This document shows, in pieces, positions 35,780 to 47,389 of a DNA stretch of 64,000 nt. The DNA is from Oceanobacillus iheyensis HTE831 (lineage in GTDB: Bacteria; Bacillota; Bacilli; Bacillales; Amphibacillaceae): positions 2,582,501 through 2,646,500 of the forward strand of contig NC_004193.1 of assembly GCF_000011245.1 (NCBI RefSeq). The letters run 5' to 3'. How positions within the stretch are numbered: position 1 is the stretch's first letter; each line of letters opens with the position of its first letter. Position numbers and translations under genes: made by a program. The notes under the pieces are model-generated. The model was not told where the DNA came from. It did not search any database and saw only the letters and a program-made list of their open reading frames with translations.

Positions 35780-35808
35780 TTGACTTTTAACAAATTTTAT
35801 GTACTAAT
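35780..35808 (+). promoter_or_regulatory. Possible promoter of the neopullulanase gene
   Basis: TTGACT (35780-35785) is followed after 17 bp by ACTAAT. The -10 is imperfect. The start codon is 110 bp further on, leaving a leader that contains a hairpin. Confidence 0.4.
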
Positions 35809-35826
35809 AGATATAGTACAATTTAA

Positions 35827-37671
<1,845 letters not shown>

Positions 37672-37689
37672 CCGGTATATTTTTTTCAA

Positions 37690-37805
37690 AGAGGCTGGGA
37701 ATTTAAAGATAAGTTTTAACTTTACCATAGGCGGCGACTTCAGCGGGGATGGGAGCTTTTTATATTGACGGATTGTGGCCATTCCCTTGGAAAACGCCTC
37801 CTTTT
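37690..37805. repeat. Family B repeat fragment
   Basis: GAGGCTGGGAATTTAAAG opens like the element ends at 45560 and 34142. It is followed by GGCGGCGACTTCAGCGGGGA and GGAAAACGCCTCC, GC-rich pieces out of character with their surroundings. With the fragment at 38638 it brackets the DUF624 gene. Confidence 0.45.
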
Positions 37806-37824
37806 ATAAGGTAGTAATAACGTT

Positions 37825-38511
37825 TTATTTTCCCTCTTCCTTTACACGTAAAAACAATCGATAAAAAGCAGAAAATGTAATAAAAGCAATTAGACTTCCC
37901 GTAAAGAAAGGTATAATTATAGGCAACGTTTGTATACTTACAAGCAGTATTATTCCTGTCACTATCATGATCGAGAAAAATAACGCCGGACTTCCAACAG
38001 TTAAAATAAATGCCTTTTTTAATAATGTTTTCCAACCTAAATCATAATGTACAATTACACTAAAAAATAATAGTGTAAACACATATAAAATTAACCCCAT
38101 AATGAGAAAAGCAAACATGAGTACCGTATTCTCTTTTTGAAAATAATAATAATCCACAGCCCAAACAATCCATATAAGGCCGAAAATCCAACCTGCTTGC
38201 ATACTTTGCTTATAGTTATCTCGATAATATATCCAATACGAACCTATTATTGATGATTTCTCCTGATCAATTATCCAATCTCTTACAAGGGCAAACATAG
38301 CTGATGTTGCTGGAAACAAGCAAAATGGAAAACATAGAAGTAGAAAAGGTATTAATATAATTGCATCTTGAATACTATTCATAAATAATATGCTTAGCCC
38401 AATAAATATTAACGGAATATTAAATAGAACCCATAATAAATTCGTTACAGAAAAGCGCATTATCCATTCGCATATAGTATAAATATTTCCCATTAATCCC
38501 GACTCCCGCAA
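37825..38511 (-). CDS. DUF624 (YesL/YvdJ-like) membrane protein
   Basis: A 228-residue membrane protein with five or six helices. YTICEWIMRFSVTNLLWVLF at the N-terminus is typical of DUF624 proteins, which accompany ABC sugar-uptake operons in Bacillus (YvdJ/MdxH, YesL). The start is TTG 38511, supported by AGGAGG 8 nt upstream. It could belong to the maltodextrin system on its left or to the operon on its right, which runs in the same direction. The molecular role of the family is unknown. Confidence 0.78.
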   Translation of the reverse strand: MRESGLMGNIYTICEWIMRFSVTNLLWVLFNIPLIFIGLSILFMNSIQDAIILIPFLLLCFPFCLFPATSAMFALVRDWIIDQEKSSIIGSYWIYYRDNYKQSMQAGWIFGLIWIVWAVDYYYFQKENTVLMFAFLIMGLILYVFTLLFFSVIVHYDLGWKTLLKKAFILTVGSPALFFSIMIVTGIILLVSIQTLPIIIPFFTGSLIAFITFSAFYRLFLRVKEEGK

Positions 38512-38637
38512 GTAAAATACCTCCTGATGAATAACATTCTGATTCGATTCAATTCAATTCATAATAAGATAAGTTGTGTAGAAACCGAATTTAATTGCAG
38601 ACGAACGCTTTCTGCAGTCACAGCACTTTAACTAATT

Positions 38638-38701
38638 AAAAAAGAAGAACACTTTTCAAGTCAATCTTTAGCTCGTGCTGTTCCTGCAGGAGTCGCCGTC
38701 T
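38638..38701. repeat. Family B repeat fragment
   Basis: AGAAGAACACTTTTCAAGTC and AGCTCGTGCTGTTCCTGCAG plus GAGTCGCCGTC match the copy at 226-294 almost base for base. It lies between the isomerase-like gene and the DUF624 gene. Confidence 0.6.
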
Positions 38702-38710
38702 CAAATCTTA

Positions 38711-39679
38711 TTATGCCCACCACATTGTAGCTGGAGATTCTTCGATATTTACTGCTTTTAAATTCTTAACAGCTGCTTGAAACCCTTCGTCAATCGACAT
38801 AATTGGATCTTCATGTTCAATACTAATTACATAGTCATAACCATAAGTTCTTAATGCACTTACAATATTAGACCACTCTTGAATACTATGACCATAACCT
38901 ACAGAACGAAAACTCCATGCTCTCGTTTGCACATCACCATAAGGTTGCATATCCGTTAAACCATACATATTTACATTATCTTGATCGATGTAGGTGTCCT
39001 TTGCATGAAAATGATGGATTGCTCCTGCTTTGCCTAATATTTTTATCGCAGCAACTGGGTCAATTCCTTGCCACCAGAGGTGACTTGGGTCTAAGTTCGC
39101 ACCAATTGCATCATTCGTAGCTTCTCGCAACTTCAATAAGGTGTAAGGTGTATGAACCAAAAATCCTGCATGTAATTCTAGACCAATTTTTACTCCATGA
39201 TTTTTAGCAAATTCTGCTTGTTCTTTCCAGTATGGAATAAGTTTTTCTTCCCACTGCCACTTTAATATATCAGAGTACTCTGTTGGCCAAGGTGTTACTG
39301 GCCAATTTGGATATTTCGAACCCTCATGTGAACCTGGAGTCCCTGAAAAAGTATTAACTACTGGCACTTCTAATAATTCTGCTAGACGTACCGTTTTTCT
39401 AAAATCATCATGAGCTTTTTGAGCATGTTCTTTATTTGGAGAAATTGGATTATCGTGACAGCTTAATGCACTGATGGTTAATCCTCTTGCATCAATTTTT
39501 TCTTTAAACTGTTTACGTTTTTCTTCATTGTCCAATAATTCATCCACATTACAATGTGCTGTTCCAGGATTTCCACCAGTCCCAATCTCTACTGCCTTCA
39601 AGCCCGACTCTTGCACATAATCTAGCATTTCATCGAATGATTTTTCTCCAAATAGAACAGTAAAAACACCTAGTTTCAT
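38711..39679 (-). CDS. Sugar phosphate isomerase/epimerase-like TIM barrel protein
   Basis: A 322-residue protein of the xylose isomerase-like/AP endonuclease 2 barrel family. Metal-site candidates are in IGLELHAGF, ANLDPSHLWWQGID, HFHAKDTYID and ISIEHEDPI. Related proteins isomerise or eliminate 3-keto sugars or act on inositol derivatives. The ATG at 39679 has GGAGGG 7 nt upstream. It follows two Gfo/Idh/MocA dehydrogenases, which supports a role in converting their oxidised product. Confidence 0.85.
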   Translation of the reverse strand: MKLGVFTVLFGEKSFDEMLDYVQESGLKAVEIGTGGNPGTAHCNVDELLDNEEKRKQFKEKIDARGLTISALSCHDNPISPNKEHAQKAHDDFRKTVRLAELLEVPVVNTFSGTPGSHEGSKYPNWPVTPWPTEYSDILKWQWEEKLIPYWKEQAEFAKNHGVKIGLELHAGFLVHTPYTLLKLREATNDAIGANLDPSHLWWQGIDPVAAIKILGKAGAIHHFHAKDTYIDQDNVNMYGLTDMQPYGDVQTRAWSFRSVGYGHSIQEWSNIVSALRTYGYDYVISIEHEDPIMSIDEGFQAAVKNLKAVNIEESPATMWWA

Positions 39680-39823
39680 TAAAAATCCCTCCAAAATTAT
39701 TTCCCTCTATCTCGGGAGTAATATATCCACTTTAAGAATCAAAATTAATCAACAAGGATAATGTCGTACATGTCCGTCTCTAAAAACAGCAAAAACGAAA
39801 ACTCCGCTGAATGAAGTTTCATA

Positions 39824-40858
39824 TTATTGTATGTTTACGCTTCTCCCAGATGTACTAGATTCATAAATGGCATCAATTAATTGTGTTACTTGTAAAGACT
39901 CTTTGGGTGTACTGATCAGTTCAGCATGTCCTAAACAACTTTCTATGAAGTTCTTTGCTTGTAATATTCCTGCTTGATGTTGATCATTTTGCACATAAGC
40001 ACTACTAGTTGTGAATGCCCCATTTTTTGAAGTGTAGAATTCAAATGGAAATACTTGAAGTCCTCCATCTACACCAGAAATGCTGATTTGGGTAATATCA
40101 TCCTTAATATTTGCTGCCCAAGAGCATTCAAACAACATGGTACTATGGTCATCAAATCGTATGTATGCGGTAACATGATCATCTACATCGAACGTATCAT
40201 GATCAAATGCTCCCCATTCATTAATTTGATTTGGTGTTTTTGATAATTGATTGTATATCTGTCCATTTACTTCAATTGGCTTTCGTTTATCTAGCATCCA
40301 TAAAGCTGCATCTAACAAATGACAACCCCAATCAATTAAACTTCCTCCGCCTTGCAAGTCTTTATTTGTAAAAACTCCCCAACCAGGTACTTTTCGACGA
40401 CGCATCGCTTGTACCCTTGTAACTAGAGGATCTCCTACCTCATCCATTGTTTTCTTAGATAATTGTACAGATTCCACAAATCGATAATGATAAGCAATCG
40501 ATAGTTTCTTACCATTTCTTTTAGAAGCTTCTAACATCAACTTCGCCTCTTTAGCATTCATTGCCATCGGCTTTTCACAAAGAACGTGAAGTCCAGCATC
40601 TAATGCTGATATAGCAATTTCAGCATGAAACTTATTCGGTGTACAGATCGTTACGGCATCTACATTAGAAAACATAGCATGGTAATCATCATAAACTTGT
40701 GCTATCTCAAATTTATTAGCCACTTCTTTTGCTCGGACTGGATTCACATCACATACAGCCGTAACTTCAACTATTTCATTAAGATAAAGATAAGCAGGTA
40801 TGTGTCTACTCTCTGCAATGCCTCCAACACCAATAATCCCCATTTTTAACCTAGTCAT
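39824..40858 (-). CDS. Gfo/Idh/MocA family NAD(P)-dependent sugar dehydrogenase
   Basis: A 344-residue oxidoreductase with an N-terminal Rossmann fold (MGIIGVGGIAESRHIPAY), the family motif CEKPMAMNAKEA with the conserved Lys, and a C-terminal sugar domain with GGGSLIDWGCHLLDAALWML. It likely oxidises or reduces a sugar hydroxyl. The start is uncertain: GTG 40867 overlaps the previous stop as GTGA but GGAG is too close, so the ATG at 40858 is given. It is translationally linked to the next paralogue upstream. Confidence 0.86.
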   Translation of the reverse strand: MTRLKMGIIGVGGIAESRHIPAYLYLNEIVEVTAVCDVNPVRAKEVANKFEIAQVYDDYHAMFSNVDAVTICTPNKFHAEIAISALDAGLHVLCEKPMAMNAKEAKLMLEASKRNGKKLSIAYHYRFVESVQLSKKTMDEVGDPLVTRVQAMRRRKVPGWGVFTNKDLQGGGSLIDWGCHLLDAALWMLDKRKPIEVNGQIYNQLSKTPNQINEWGAFDHDTFDVDDHVTAYIRFDDHSTMLFECSWAANIKDDITQISISGVDGGLQVFPFEFYTSKNGAFTTSSAYVQNDQHQAGILQAKNFIESCLGHAELISTPKESLQVTQLIDAIYESSTSGRSVNIQ

Positions 40859-40863
40859 CGTTT

Positions 40864-41895
40864 TCACTTCTCCATTTGAAAAATTTGCTTCGTCTCTACA
40901 GAAGACAATGCTGCTAAAATTACGTTAAGCGACTTCATTCCTTCGTATCCATCAATAAGAGGTTGTTGATTAGTAGTAACTGACTCAATAAAGTGATCAA
41001 TTACATGCGTAGTCGTTTGTCCGCCTTCTTCATTCGATTGAATCCCACCAAGTTCATACTTTACTACTTCACCATTTGTGTACTGTACAATCATCGAATA
41101 GTTTGGATCATCTTCTAAGCGAACTATTGCATTTTCAGCAAATATAACAGTTGAATTATCCTCTGCAGCATTATAAGCCCAACTAGCTGCCAATGTACCG
41201 ATAATGCCACTTTCTGATTTCATGACTAACGTGGCATTGTCATCCACGGTTGCTGTTTGTTTTGCGCTTGTTTCAACAAAAGCTGCTACCTCTACAAACT
41301 CTTCATTCAATAAATAACGCATTAAATCTGCTTTGTGCACACCTAAATCACCCATTGCACCCACAAAAGCTTTCTCTTTCTTAAAAAACCAACTATCAGC
41401 TCCATCTGCACTCCAGCCTTCAGGGCCACCATGACCGAAAGTTGTCCGGAAACTATAGATTTTTCCTAGTTCTCCACTTTCAATAAGCTGTTTGGCTTTC
41501 TGATGAGATGCAACAAAGCGTTGGTTATGACCAATCATTAGTTTGCGATTATTTTTCTCCGCTGCCTGGATCATTTCTTCCGCTTCTTCTTTTGAAGTGG
41601 CCATCGGTTTTTCACATAAAACGTGACAACCTGCTTCTAGAGCAGCAATACTTACAGGAGCGTGTAAATAGTTTGGTAAACATACACTCACTGCATCAAC
41701 TTCTTCTTCTTTTAATAACTGTTTATAATCCGTATAGGCTTTGGCATTATGTAATTCTGCTGCTTGTCTTGCCCTACCTTCAACAATGTCACAAACTGCT
41801 ACAATATCTACTTGATGATTAGCGCTATATTCTTTTAAATGACGATTTTTTGCAATGCTCCCACACCCAATTACTGCTACACGTACTTTCACCAT
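40864..41895 (-). CDS. Gfo/Idh/MocA family sugar dehydrogenase, second paralogue
   Basis: A 343-residue oxidoreductase with VAVIGCGSIAKNRHLKEY, CEKPMATSKEEAE and GAMGDLGVHKADLMRYLL. It is homologous to its neighbour at 39824 but clearly diverged, so the two may work on different steps (for example oxidation of the disaccharide and reduction of the product). AGGGG lies 5-6 nt before the ATG. The gene starts 16 nt after the ThuA-like gene. Confidence 0.86.
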   Translation of the reverse strand: MVKVRVAVIGCGSIAKNRHLKEYSANHQVDIVAVCDIVEGRARQAAELHNAKAYTDYKQLLKEEEVDAVSVCLPNYLHAPVSIAALEAGCHVLCEKPMATSKEEAEEMIQAAEKNNRKLMIGHNQRFVASHQKAKQLIESGELGKIYSFRTTFGHGGPEGWSADGADSWFFKKEKAFVGAMGDLGVHKADLMRYLLNEEFVEVAAFVETSAKQTATVDDNATLVMKSESGIIGTLAASWAYNAAEDNSTVIFAENAIVRLEDDPNYSMIVQYTNGEVVKYELGGIQSNEEGGQTTTHVIDHFIESVTTNQQPLIDGYEGMKSLNVILAALSSVETKQIFQMEK

Positions 41896-41911
41896 TTTAT
41901 CCCCTCCATTA

Positions 41912-42628
41912 CTACTTTTTAATATCTTCTAAAGGTTGTGCATTTCCATATTGATGAACTGGTGTATCTGTATTTTTCGCCCATTTAACAGCATTCACAA
42001 TTACTTGTTGCACTTCTTTTTGATAGTACGTAGGATAAGTTTCATGTCCAGGTCGGAAATAAAAGATTTTTCCTCTTCCTCGCTTAAATGTTGCTCCACT
42101 ACGAAATACTTCCCCACCTTCAAACCAACTGATAAACAATAGCTCATCTGGAGTTGGTATATCAAAGTGTTCTCCATACATTTCTTCTTGAGGAATTTCA
42201 AAATACTGACCAATCCCTTGAGTAATTGGATGCGTTGGGTCTACATTCCATACACGTTCTTTCTCACCCGCTTCTCTCCATTTCAAATCACAGCCAGTAC
42301 CCATTAGACTCTTAAACACTTTTGAAAAATGGCCAGAGTGTAACACTATTAATCCCATTCCATCTAACACTCGTTGTTTTACTTTCTCCACAATTTCTTC
42401 ATTTACTTCTTCGTGAGCTTTGTGTCCCCACCAGATAAGCACATCTGTCTCTTTTAGTAAATCATCAGAAAGACCGTGATTTGGTTCATCAAGCGTTGCT
42501 GTTTTCACTTGAAATTCTGCATTCTTTAAAAAGTCTGCAATCGTACCATGAATTCCTTCTGGATAAATTTTAGCTACATTTTCATTTTGTTTTTCATGTC
42601 GATTTTCATTCCAAACAACTACGTTCAT
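41912..42628 (-). CDS. ThuA-like (trehalose utilisation) domain protein
   Basis: A 238-residue protein of the ThuA fold, related to class I glutamine-amidotransferase-like domains. It shows [41 protein letters not shown], and [18 protein letters not shown]. In rhizobia, ThuA and the Gfo/Idh/MocA protein ThuB are needed for trehalose and related disaccharide use through 3-keto sugars. The ATG at 42628 has AAGGAGAGG upstream. Its exact chemistry is unknown. Confidence 0.83.
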   Translation of the reverse strand: MNVVVWNENRHEKQNENVAKIYPEGIHGTIADFLKNAEFQVKTATLDEPNHGLSDDLLKETDVLIWWGHKAHEEVNEEIVEKVKQRVLDGMGLIVLHSGHFSKVFKSLMGTGCDLKWREAGEKERVWNVDPTHPITQGIGQYFEIPQEEMYGEHFDIPTPDELLFISWFEGGEVFRSGATFKRGRGKIFYFRPGHETYPTYYQKEVQQVIVNAVKWAKNTDTPVHQYGNAQPLEDIKK

Positions 42629-42684
42629 TTCTAACCTCTCCTTATTGATAATTAATGCATGCGCTATCAAAATAAAAAATATTA

Positions 42685-43707
42685 TTACACTTTTAATACC
42701 TTCTGATGTGAATCATTTACCTCTATGACTGTAGGTATAATCACGCTTCGTTTAAACATTTCGGGTTCATTGATTAGCTCTATTAAACATCTGGATGATT
42801 CATAACCTAATTGATATGTTTGCGTATTGACCGTTGTTAATGATGGTATCGATAATTCCGTAATAAACGTTTTATTGAATGTCACGATACTAATATCATC
42901 AGGAACACGATAACCTATTTCATGCAATAATTTTAATATACCAATAGCTTGAATATCAGAAGAAATAACAAGTGCAGTTGGAGTAATCTCTTGATTAAAT
43001 AATTCCGTAACGATTTTCCGATTATTATTATCATCTACGTATTTAATGTATTCATCACGATAAAATAAATCGTTTGATAACAAAGCTTCTTTAAATCCAT
43101 TCATTCTATCTTGAATAACTTGGAAATCTGGATTATCTCCAATAAAACCTATTTCTTCATGACCAAGATCGATAAGAAATTCAGCTGCTTCTTTTCCTGC
43201 TTGAACATTATCATTATCAACATACATAATTTCATTTGTATGCTCCATTGGCTTCCCAATGACAACAAAAGGTACTTGTTGTTCTATCAAAAACGGTACA
43301 ACTTTATCATCTTTCTTTGAATAAAGTACGATGATGCCGTCTATTCGTTTTCCGTGTACCATCTTCACTACCTCTTTATAGATAGATTCCTCTGATTCTC
43401 CGGTAGTTAAAGAAATACTATAATCTAGTTTGTGACAATAGGTACTAATCCCCCTTAACACTTCAGGAAAAAATGGATTATGCCAAGAATGAGTAGCTGA
43501 GTGTTTCATCACAATTCCTATTGTTTTGGTAGATTTTTGAACAAGTACTCTCGCATTGTAATTAATATGATAACCTAATTCATTCATAACTTTTCTTACT
43601 TTTCTTTTCGTCTTTTCACTTATCTTATCACTATCAGAAAGAACTCGAGAAACGGTAGAAGGCGATACATTTGCTTCCTTTGCGACGTCTTTTATAGTAA
43701 CCGACAC
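42685..43707 (-). CDS. LacI-family regulator of the ThuA operon
   Basis: A 340-residue LacI-type regulator, helix-turn-helix [20 protein letters not shown], hinge near [10 protein letters not shown], then the sugar-sensing domain. It is closely similar in layout to MdxR at 30629. The start is GTG 43707, 9 nt after AAAGGAGG. It sits inside the operon between permeases and ThuA. TGCAAACG motifs before the binding-protein gene are candidate operators. Confidence 0.87.
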   Translation of the reverse strand: MSVTIKDVAKEANVSPSTVSRVLSDSDKISEKTKRKVRKVMNELGYHINYNARVLVQKSTKTIGIVMKHSATHSWHNPFFPEVLRGISTYCHKLDYSISLTTGESEESIYKEVVKMVHGKRIDGIIVLYSKKDDKVVPFLIEQQVPFVVIGKPMEHTNEIMYVDNDNVQAGKEAAEFLIDLGHEEIGFIGDNPDFQVIQDRMNGFKEALLSNDLFYRDEYIKYVDDNNNRKIVTELFNQEITPTALVISSDIQAIGILKLLHEIGYRVPDDISIVTFNKTFITELSIPSLTTVNTQTYQLGYESSRCLIELINEPEMFKRSVIIPTVIEVNDSHQKVLKV

Positions 43708-43723
43708 GGTAATCAGCCTCCTT

Positions 43724-44560
43724 TCATTTATTTCTAGGGATTACCTTAACAGCTCCATCTGATACTCCTTTAATAATATGTTTCTGTGCAATAAAGTAAA
43801 TTATAATGACTGGAATTATTGCTATAGTAAGACCAGCTAATGCTAAATGCCATTGTTTCGTATATTGTCCAAAGAAGAAGAACATTTTCAATGGAATAGT
43901 TGCTTCATTCGCACTTAATACGAGAGATGGCAAAAGATAGTCATTCCAAATCCAAATTAAGTTCAAGATCATTACAGTAACAGATATTGGCTTTAACATT
44001 GGGAAAATAATCTTCCAAAATAATTGCCACTTGTTCGCTCCATCAATGGTAGCTGCTTCATCTAATGATTTAGAGATTCCCGTCATCGCACCATGATATA
44101 AGAAAATGGACAGACTAGAACCAAATCCAAGATACATAAATATTAATCCCCAACGATTTAGCATTTCAACTTGACCAAAGATAGATACAAGTGGAATCAT
44201 AACAGACTGGAATGGAATTAACATTGCAGCTACAAAAATCATAAACAAGAACGCACTTAATTTACTTGTATTCCTAGCAAGTGCGTAACCAGCCATTGAA
44301 GAAAAGATTATTATAATTCCGACACTTAATAAACTAATAAGTATGGAGTTAAATAGTGAGTTTGCAAAATCTAAATCTATAAAAGCTTGAATAAAATTGT
44401 CAAATGTCCATTCTGTAGGAAACCCTAAGATATTCGTAAAAATATCATTCTTCGTTTTAAATGCATTAACAAACATTAAGTAGAATGGAGATAACCACAA
44501 TAACATGAGGATTAGACCTAGAATCAGTAATAATATTCTATTTCTTTTTTTCGCTTTCAT
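43724..44560 (-). CDS. CUT1 ABC sugar permease (MalG type) of the ThuA operon
   Basis: A 278-residue six-helix permease with EAA loop DEAATIDGANKWQLFWKIIFPM. Its ATG shares a base with the previous stop (TAATG). It works with the MalF-type subunit at 44560 and the binding protein at 45718. No ATPase is encoded here. Confidence 0.88.
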   Translation of the reverse strand: MKAKKRNRILLLILGLILMLLWLSPFYLMFVNAFKTKNDIFTNILGFPTEWTFDNFIQAFIDLDFANSLFNSILISLLSVGIIIIFSSMAGYALARNTSKLSAFLFMIFVAAMLIPFQSVMIPLVSIFGQVEMLNRWGLIFMYLGFGSSLSIFLYHGAMTGISKSLDEAATIDGANKWQLFWKIIFPMLKPISVTVMILNLIWIWNDYLLPSLVLSANEATIPLKMFFFFGQYTKQWHLALAGLTIAIIPVIIIYFIAQKHIIKGVSDGAVKVIPRNK

Positions 44561-45420
44561 TATAGGTCAACCTCCCTCTTCTTATTATAATACACTTGTG
44601 TCAAAGCTACAGCTGCCACTAGTATAAAAAATATAACAGCTTTTGCTTGAGCAAATGCCATATCATAATCACTAAAAGCAGTATTATAAATATCCATTGC
44701 AATCATTTCCGTTGATTTGAAGGGTCCTCCTCCGGTTAATGCGAGGTTTTGATCGTACATTTTGAATGCGTTAGACAATGTTAAAAACATACTGATCGTA
44801 AATGCAGGTGCCACTAATGGAAATGTAACCTTCCAAAATCGTTGAAAAGGATTTGCTCCATCAATTTCAGATGCTTCCATTAATTCTTGTGGAACTGCTT
44901 CAAGATAGGCAATGTATATAATCATAATATAGCCGCCATATTGCCACGCATTTAAAATAACTAACCCCCAGAAACCAGTGGTAGCATCAGAAAGCCATCC
45001 TTGCAAAAATTCCAGTCCTAGTAATTGTCCAGCACTATTGAATGCACTTACAAAAATAAACTGCCAGATAAAACCTAAAATCAAGCCACCTATTAAATTA
45101 GGCATAAAGAATACTGTTCTAAATAAATTACTCGTCTTTAACTTTTGTGTAACTAATAATGCAAGCCCTAAACCGATGACATTTACAAGAACAATAGATA
45201 CAACTGCGAACTTAATTGTAAACCAAATTGCATTTAAAAAGTGTTCTTCCTGAAATAGACGGATATAGTTTTCAAAGCCTAGAAAACTATTTGCTTGTAA
45301 TCCGTTCCAATCGGTAAAGGAGTAAACAAATCCATAAATAAATGGTACAAACACTACCAACCCTAGAGCAACTAATGTCGGAGTCATAAATAACCAGAAA
45401 GATAGACTTCTATTTTTCAT
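44560..45420 (-). CDS. CUT1 ABC sugar permease (MalF type) of the ThuA operon
   Basis: A 286-residue six-helix permease with EAA loop MEASEIDGANPFQRFWKVTFPL and GGGPFKSTEMIAMDIY. GGAGGGG lies about 9 nt before the ATG. It follows the binding-protein gene after a 297-bp gap filled by an inverted-repeat element. Confidence 0.88.
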   Translation of the reverse strand: MKNRSLSFWLFMTPTLVALGLVVFVPFIYGFVYSFTDWNGLQANSFLGFENYIRLFQEEHFLNAIWFTIKFAVVSIVLVNVIGLGLALLVTQKLKTSNLFRTVFFMPNLIGGLILGFIWQFIFVSAFNSAGQLLGLEFLQGWLSDATTGFWGLVILNAWQYGGYIMIIYIAYLEAVPQELMEASEIDGANPFQRFWKVTFPLVAPAFTISMFLTLSNAFKMYDQNLALTGGGPFKSTEMIAMDIYNTAFSDYDMAFAQAKAVIFFILVAAVALTQVYYNKKREVDL

Positions 45421-45559
45421 GACGTAATCCCCTCCTTTGTAATACTTCTAATAAAATAAGACTTCATTGTATTTTGGTCTTCATTCTTGCTCACCGAGGT
45501 TACTACCTCAAAAGCATGACCACAGGTTTTTGAATAGAATCTGCGGGATAAATAAGTAT

Positions 45560-45709
45560 GAGGCTGGGAGATAACAGTTCACTCAAAATCTGAACGATAA
45601 TTGGTTAAACCTAGGATGAGTTGTCTTAGCAAAGCATCTCTGTGAAACAGGCTCTCATCACCAATTCATTCTAATTTGTTTTTTGAGTAACTATTTTTGT
45701 CCCAACCTC
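45560..45709. repeat. 150-bp inverted repeat element between binding-protein and permease genes
   Basis: The ends GAGGCTGGGAGATAACAGTT and AACTATTTTTGTCCCAACCTC are inverted repeats of about 29 bp (with mismatches). Inner pairs AATTGGT/ACCAATT and GATGAG/CTCATC extend the fold, so the transcript could form one long hairpin. It lies 8 nt after the stop of the binding-protein gene. Confidence 0.7.
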
Positions 45710-45717
45710 ACTATAAG

Positions 45718-47016
45718 TTACTGTCTAGCGTTTTCCCAATCTGCAGCTGATTGCTCAATTACTTCTTCCCATGAAATGTCGCCACTTAAATAACGTTGCA
45801 TATTTACTGCCATCGTATCTTCTTGCCAACCTACAGGCGATGCCATAAAGACCCACCCAATAGTGTCACCTTCTTGAGAATAACGATAAACTTCTTGAGA
45901 AAGAGGATCTGCAATACGTTCTGTATCATAACCTTCATATGCTGGGATAAATTTAAATTCATCTAGTACGAAGTCTTTACCAGCGTCAGATGTATATAAC
46001 CAGTCCAGAAAATCTTTTGCAGCTTGTTGTACTTCTTCACCTTTTTGACTATTTACTACCCAATACTGAGGAACACCTACTGGTAATTGGCCTTCCATGC
46101 CATCAACAGGAATTGGAATCATTCCGATATTGTTTTCGGCAAATTCTGCATCCATTTGCTCGACAGTTGGATAAATCCAATTACCTTGTTGAATAACAGC
46201 TACTTTACCTGTAGAGAATAATTGTTCTACTTGTTGAGAATAATCTAAGCTCAGTACAGGTTGTACTGAATATTCATTCTGTAAATCTAGCATACGTTGT
46301 AATTCATCCGCTTTAGAGAAAGGAATTGTTGAAGCTTCATATGCTTCCATGATGTCATTATTAAAATCTGGAGCAATATACGTATTTGCTAAGTGATTCC
46401 CCATTACCCACAACTCTTTGGCAGGTAATGCCATTACTGCTTCAAGTCCTAGATCTTCTTTTTGGCTATCAATTGTAGCAAATGCTTCCTCTAAAGCTTC
46501 ATAAGTAGTAAGTTCTTCTGGATTAATACCAGCTTGTTCAAAAATTTCTTTATTATAAATATATCCATAACCTTCTTGGCTATATGGTAATCCTAATACT
46601 TTATCATCTTCCATTACACCTGTTAATGTGCCTTCTAATGCTGCTTCGGCCGCTTTTGTATCAGAAAGATCTGTTAAATAGTCACGATATTCTTCTACTT
46701 CCGTTGGTCCCCCAACATTGAAAATGGCAGGTTCGTTACCCGCAGCAAATGAAGATTTAAGTGAAGCAGCATAATCATTACCTCCACCTACTGTTTGTAC
46801 ATCAATTTTCACGTCTGGGTTTTCTTCTTCATATTGTTTAACAATTTCTTCAAATTGTTCTTTAAATTCTACTTTAAACTGGAAAATATCTACTACCGTT
46901 TTTCCATCTGCTGATTCTTCATTTTCATCACCAGAAGAACAACCAGCAATAATAAGTACAGCAACTAACATAATTGCAATAAACCCTTTTGTAAGAAACA
47001 ATTTGTTTCTTTTCAT
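45718..47016 (-). CDS. CUT1 sugar-binding lipoprotein of the ThuA operon
   Basis: A 432-residue lipoprotein with lipobox IIAGCSS and a family 1 solute-binding fold (EFKEQFEEIVKQYEEENPDV, GYIYNKEIFEQAGINPEEL, AVIQQGNWIYPTVEQMDAEF). It probably binds a disaccharide. The ATG at 47016 was chosen because AGGGG sits 8-9 nt upstream and the signal peptide starts MKRNKLFL. It is the first gene of a nine-gene operon and has cre-like boxes upstream. Confidence 0.87.
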   Translation of the reverse strand: MKRNKLFLTKGFIAIMLVAVLIIAGCSSGDENEESADGKTVVDIFQFKVEFKEQFEEIVKQYEEENPDVKIDVQTVGGGNDYAASLKSSFAAGNEPAIFNVGGPTEVEEYRDYLTDLSDTKAAEAALEGTLTGVMEDDKVLGLPYSQEGYGYIYNKEIFEQAGINPEELTTYEALEEAFATIDSQKEDLGLEAVMALPAKELWVMGNHLANTYIAPDFNNDIMEAYEASTIPFSKADELQRMLDLQNEYSVQPVLSLDYSQQVEQLFSTGKVAVIQQGNWIYPTVEQMDAEFAENNIGMIPIPVDGMEGQLPVGVPQYWVVNSQKGEEVQQAAKDFLDWLYTSDAGKDFVLDEFKFIPAYEGYDTERIADPLSQEVYRYSQEGDTIGWVFMASPVGWQEDTMAVNMQRYLSGDISWEEVIEQSAADWENARQ

Positions 47017-47059
47017 GAACCCCACCCCTATTAATATTTTTTAGAAGACTATGAAAAAT

Positions 47060-47073
47060 CTATAGCGCTTTCA
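47060..47073. promoter_or_regulatory. cre-like box before the ThuA operon
   Basis: On the minus strand TGAAAGCGCTATAG matches the cre core but not its last two positions. It lies 44 bp before the first gene. Confidence 0.5.
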
Positions 47074-47114
47074 TAGTTTTCTATTAATATAGGACATATA
47101 ATTTATGTCCTAGC

Positions 47115-47138
47115 ATGCAAACAAGGAAAACGTTTGCA
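47115..47138. promoter_or_regulatory. Inverted repeat and cre/LacI-type box
   Basis: TGCAAAC (47116-47122) and GTTTGCA (47132-47138) form an inverted repeat. On the minus strand TGCAAACGTTTTCC fits WTGNAANCGNWWNC. A third TGCAAACG lies at about 47294-47301. These may bind CcpA or the LacI-type regulator at 42685. Confidence 0.5.
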
Positions 47139-47389
47139 TTAATATATCTGAATAATATCATAAGCATGTAAAATCAACAACCCTTTTTTTATTTTTAGAT
47201 TATTAAAGTTAACGAATCATGAGATTAAAACTTGCTATTTCAACATTTAAGCAATAAAAACTCAATATCTAAATTATTTATTTATTTTATTAAATCGTTT
47301 GCATAAATTATGCATATTGGACTGATAATTCGTTAAAATAGTGTTAGACAACCATCAGCAGTACTAGATTCGAGATCGAGCTTTCTTTC

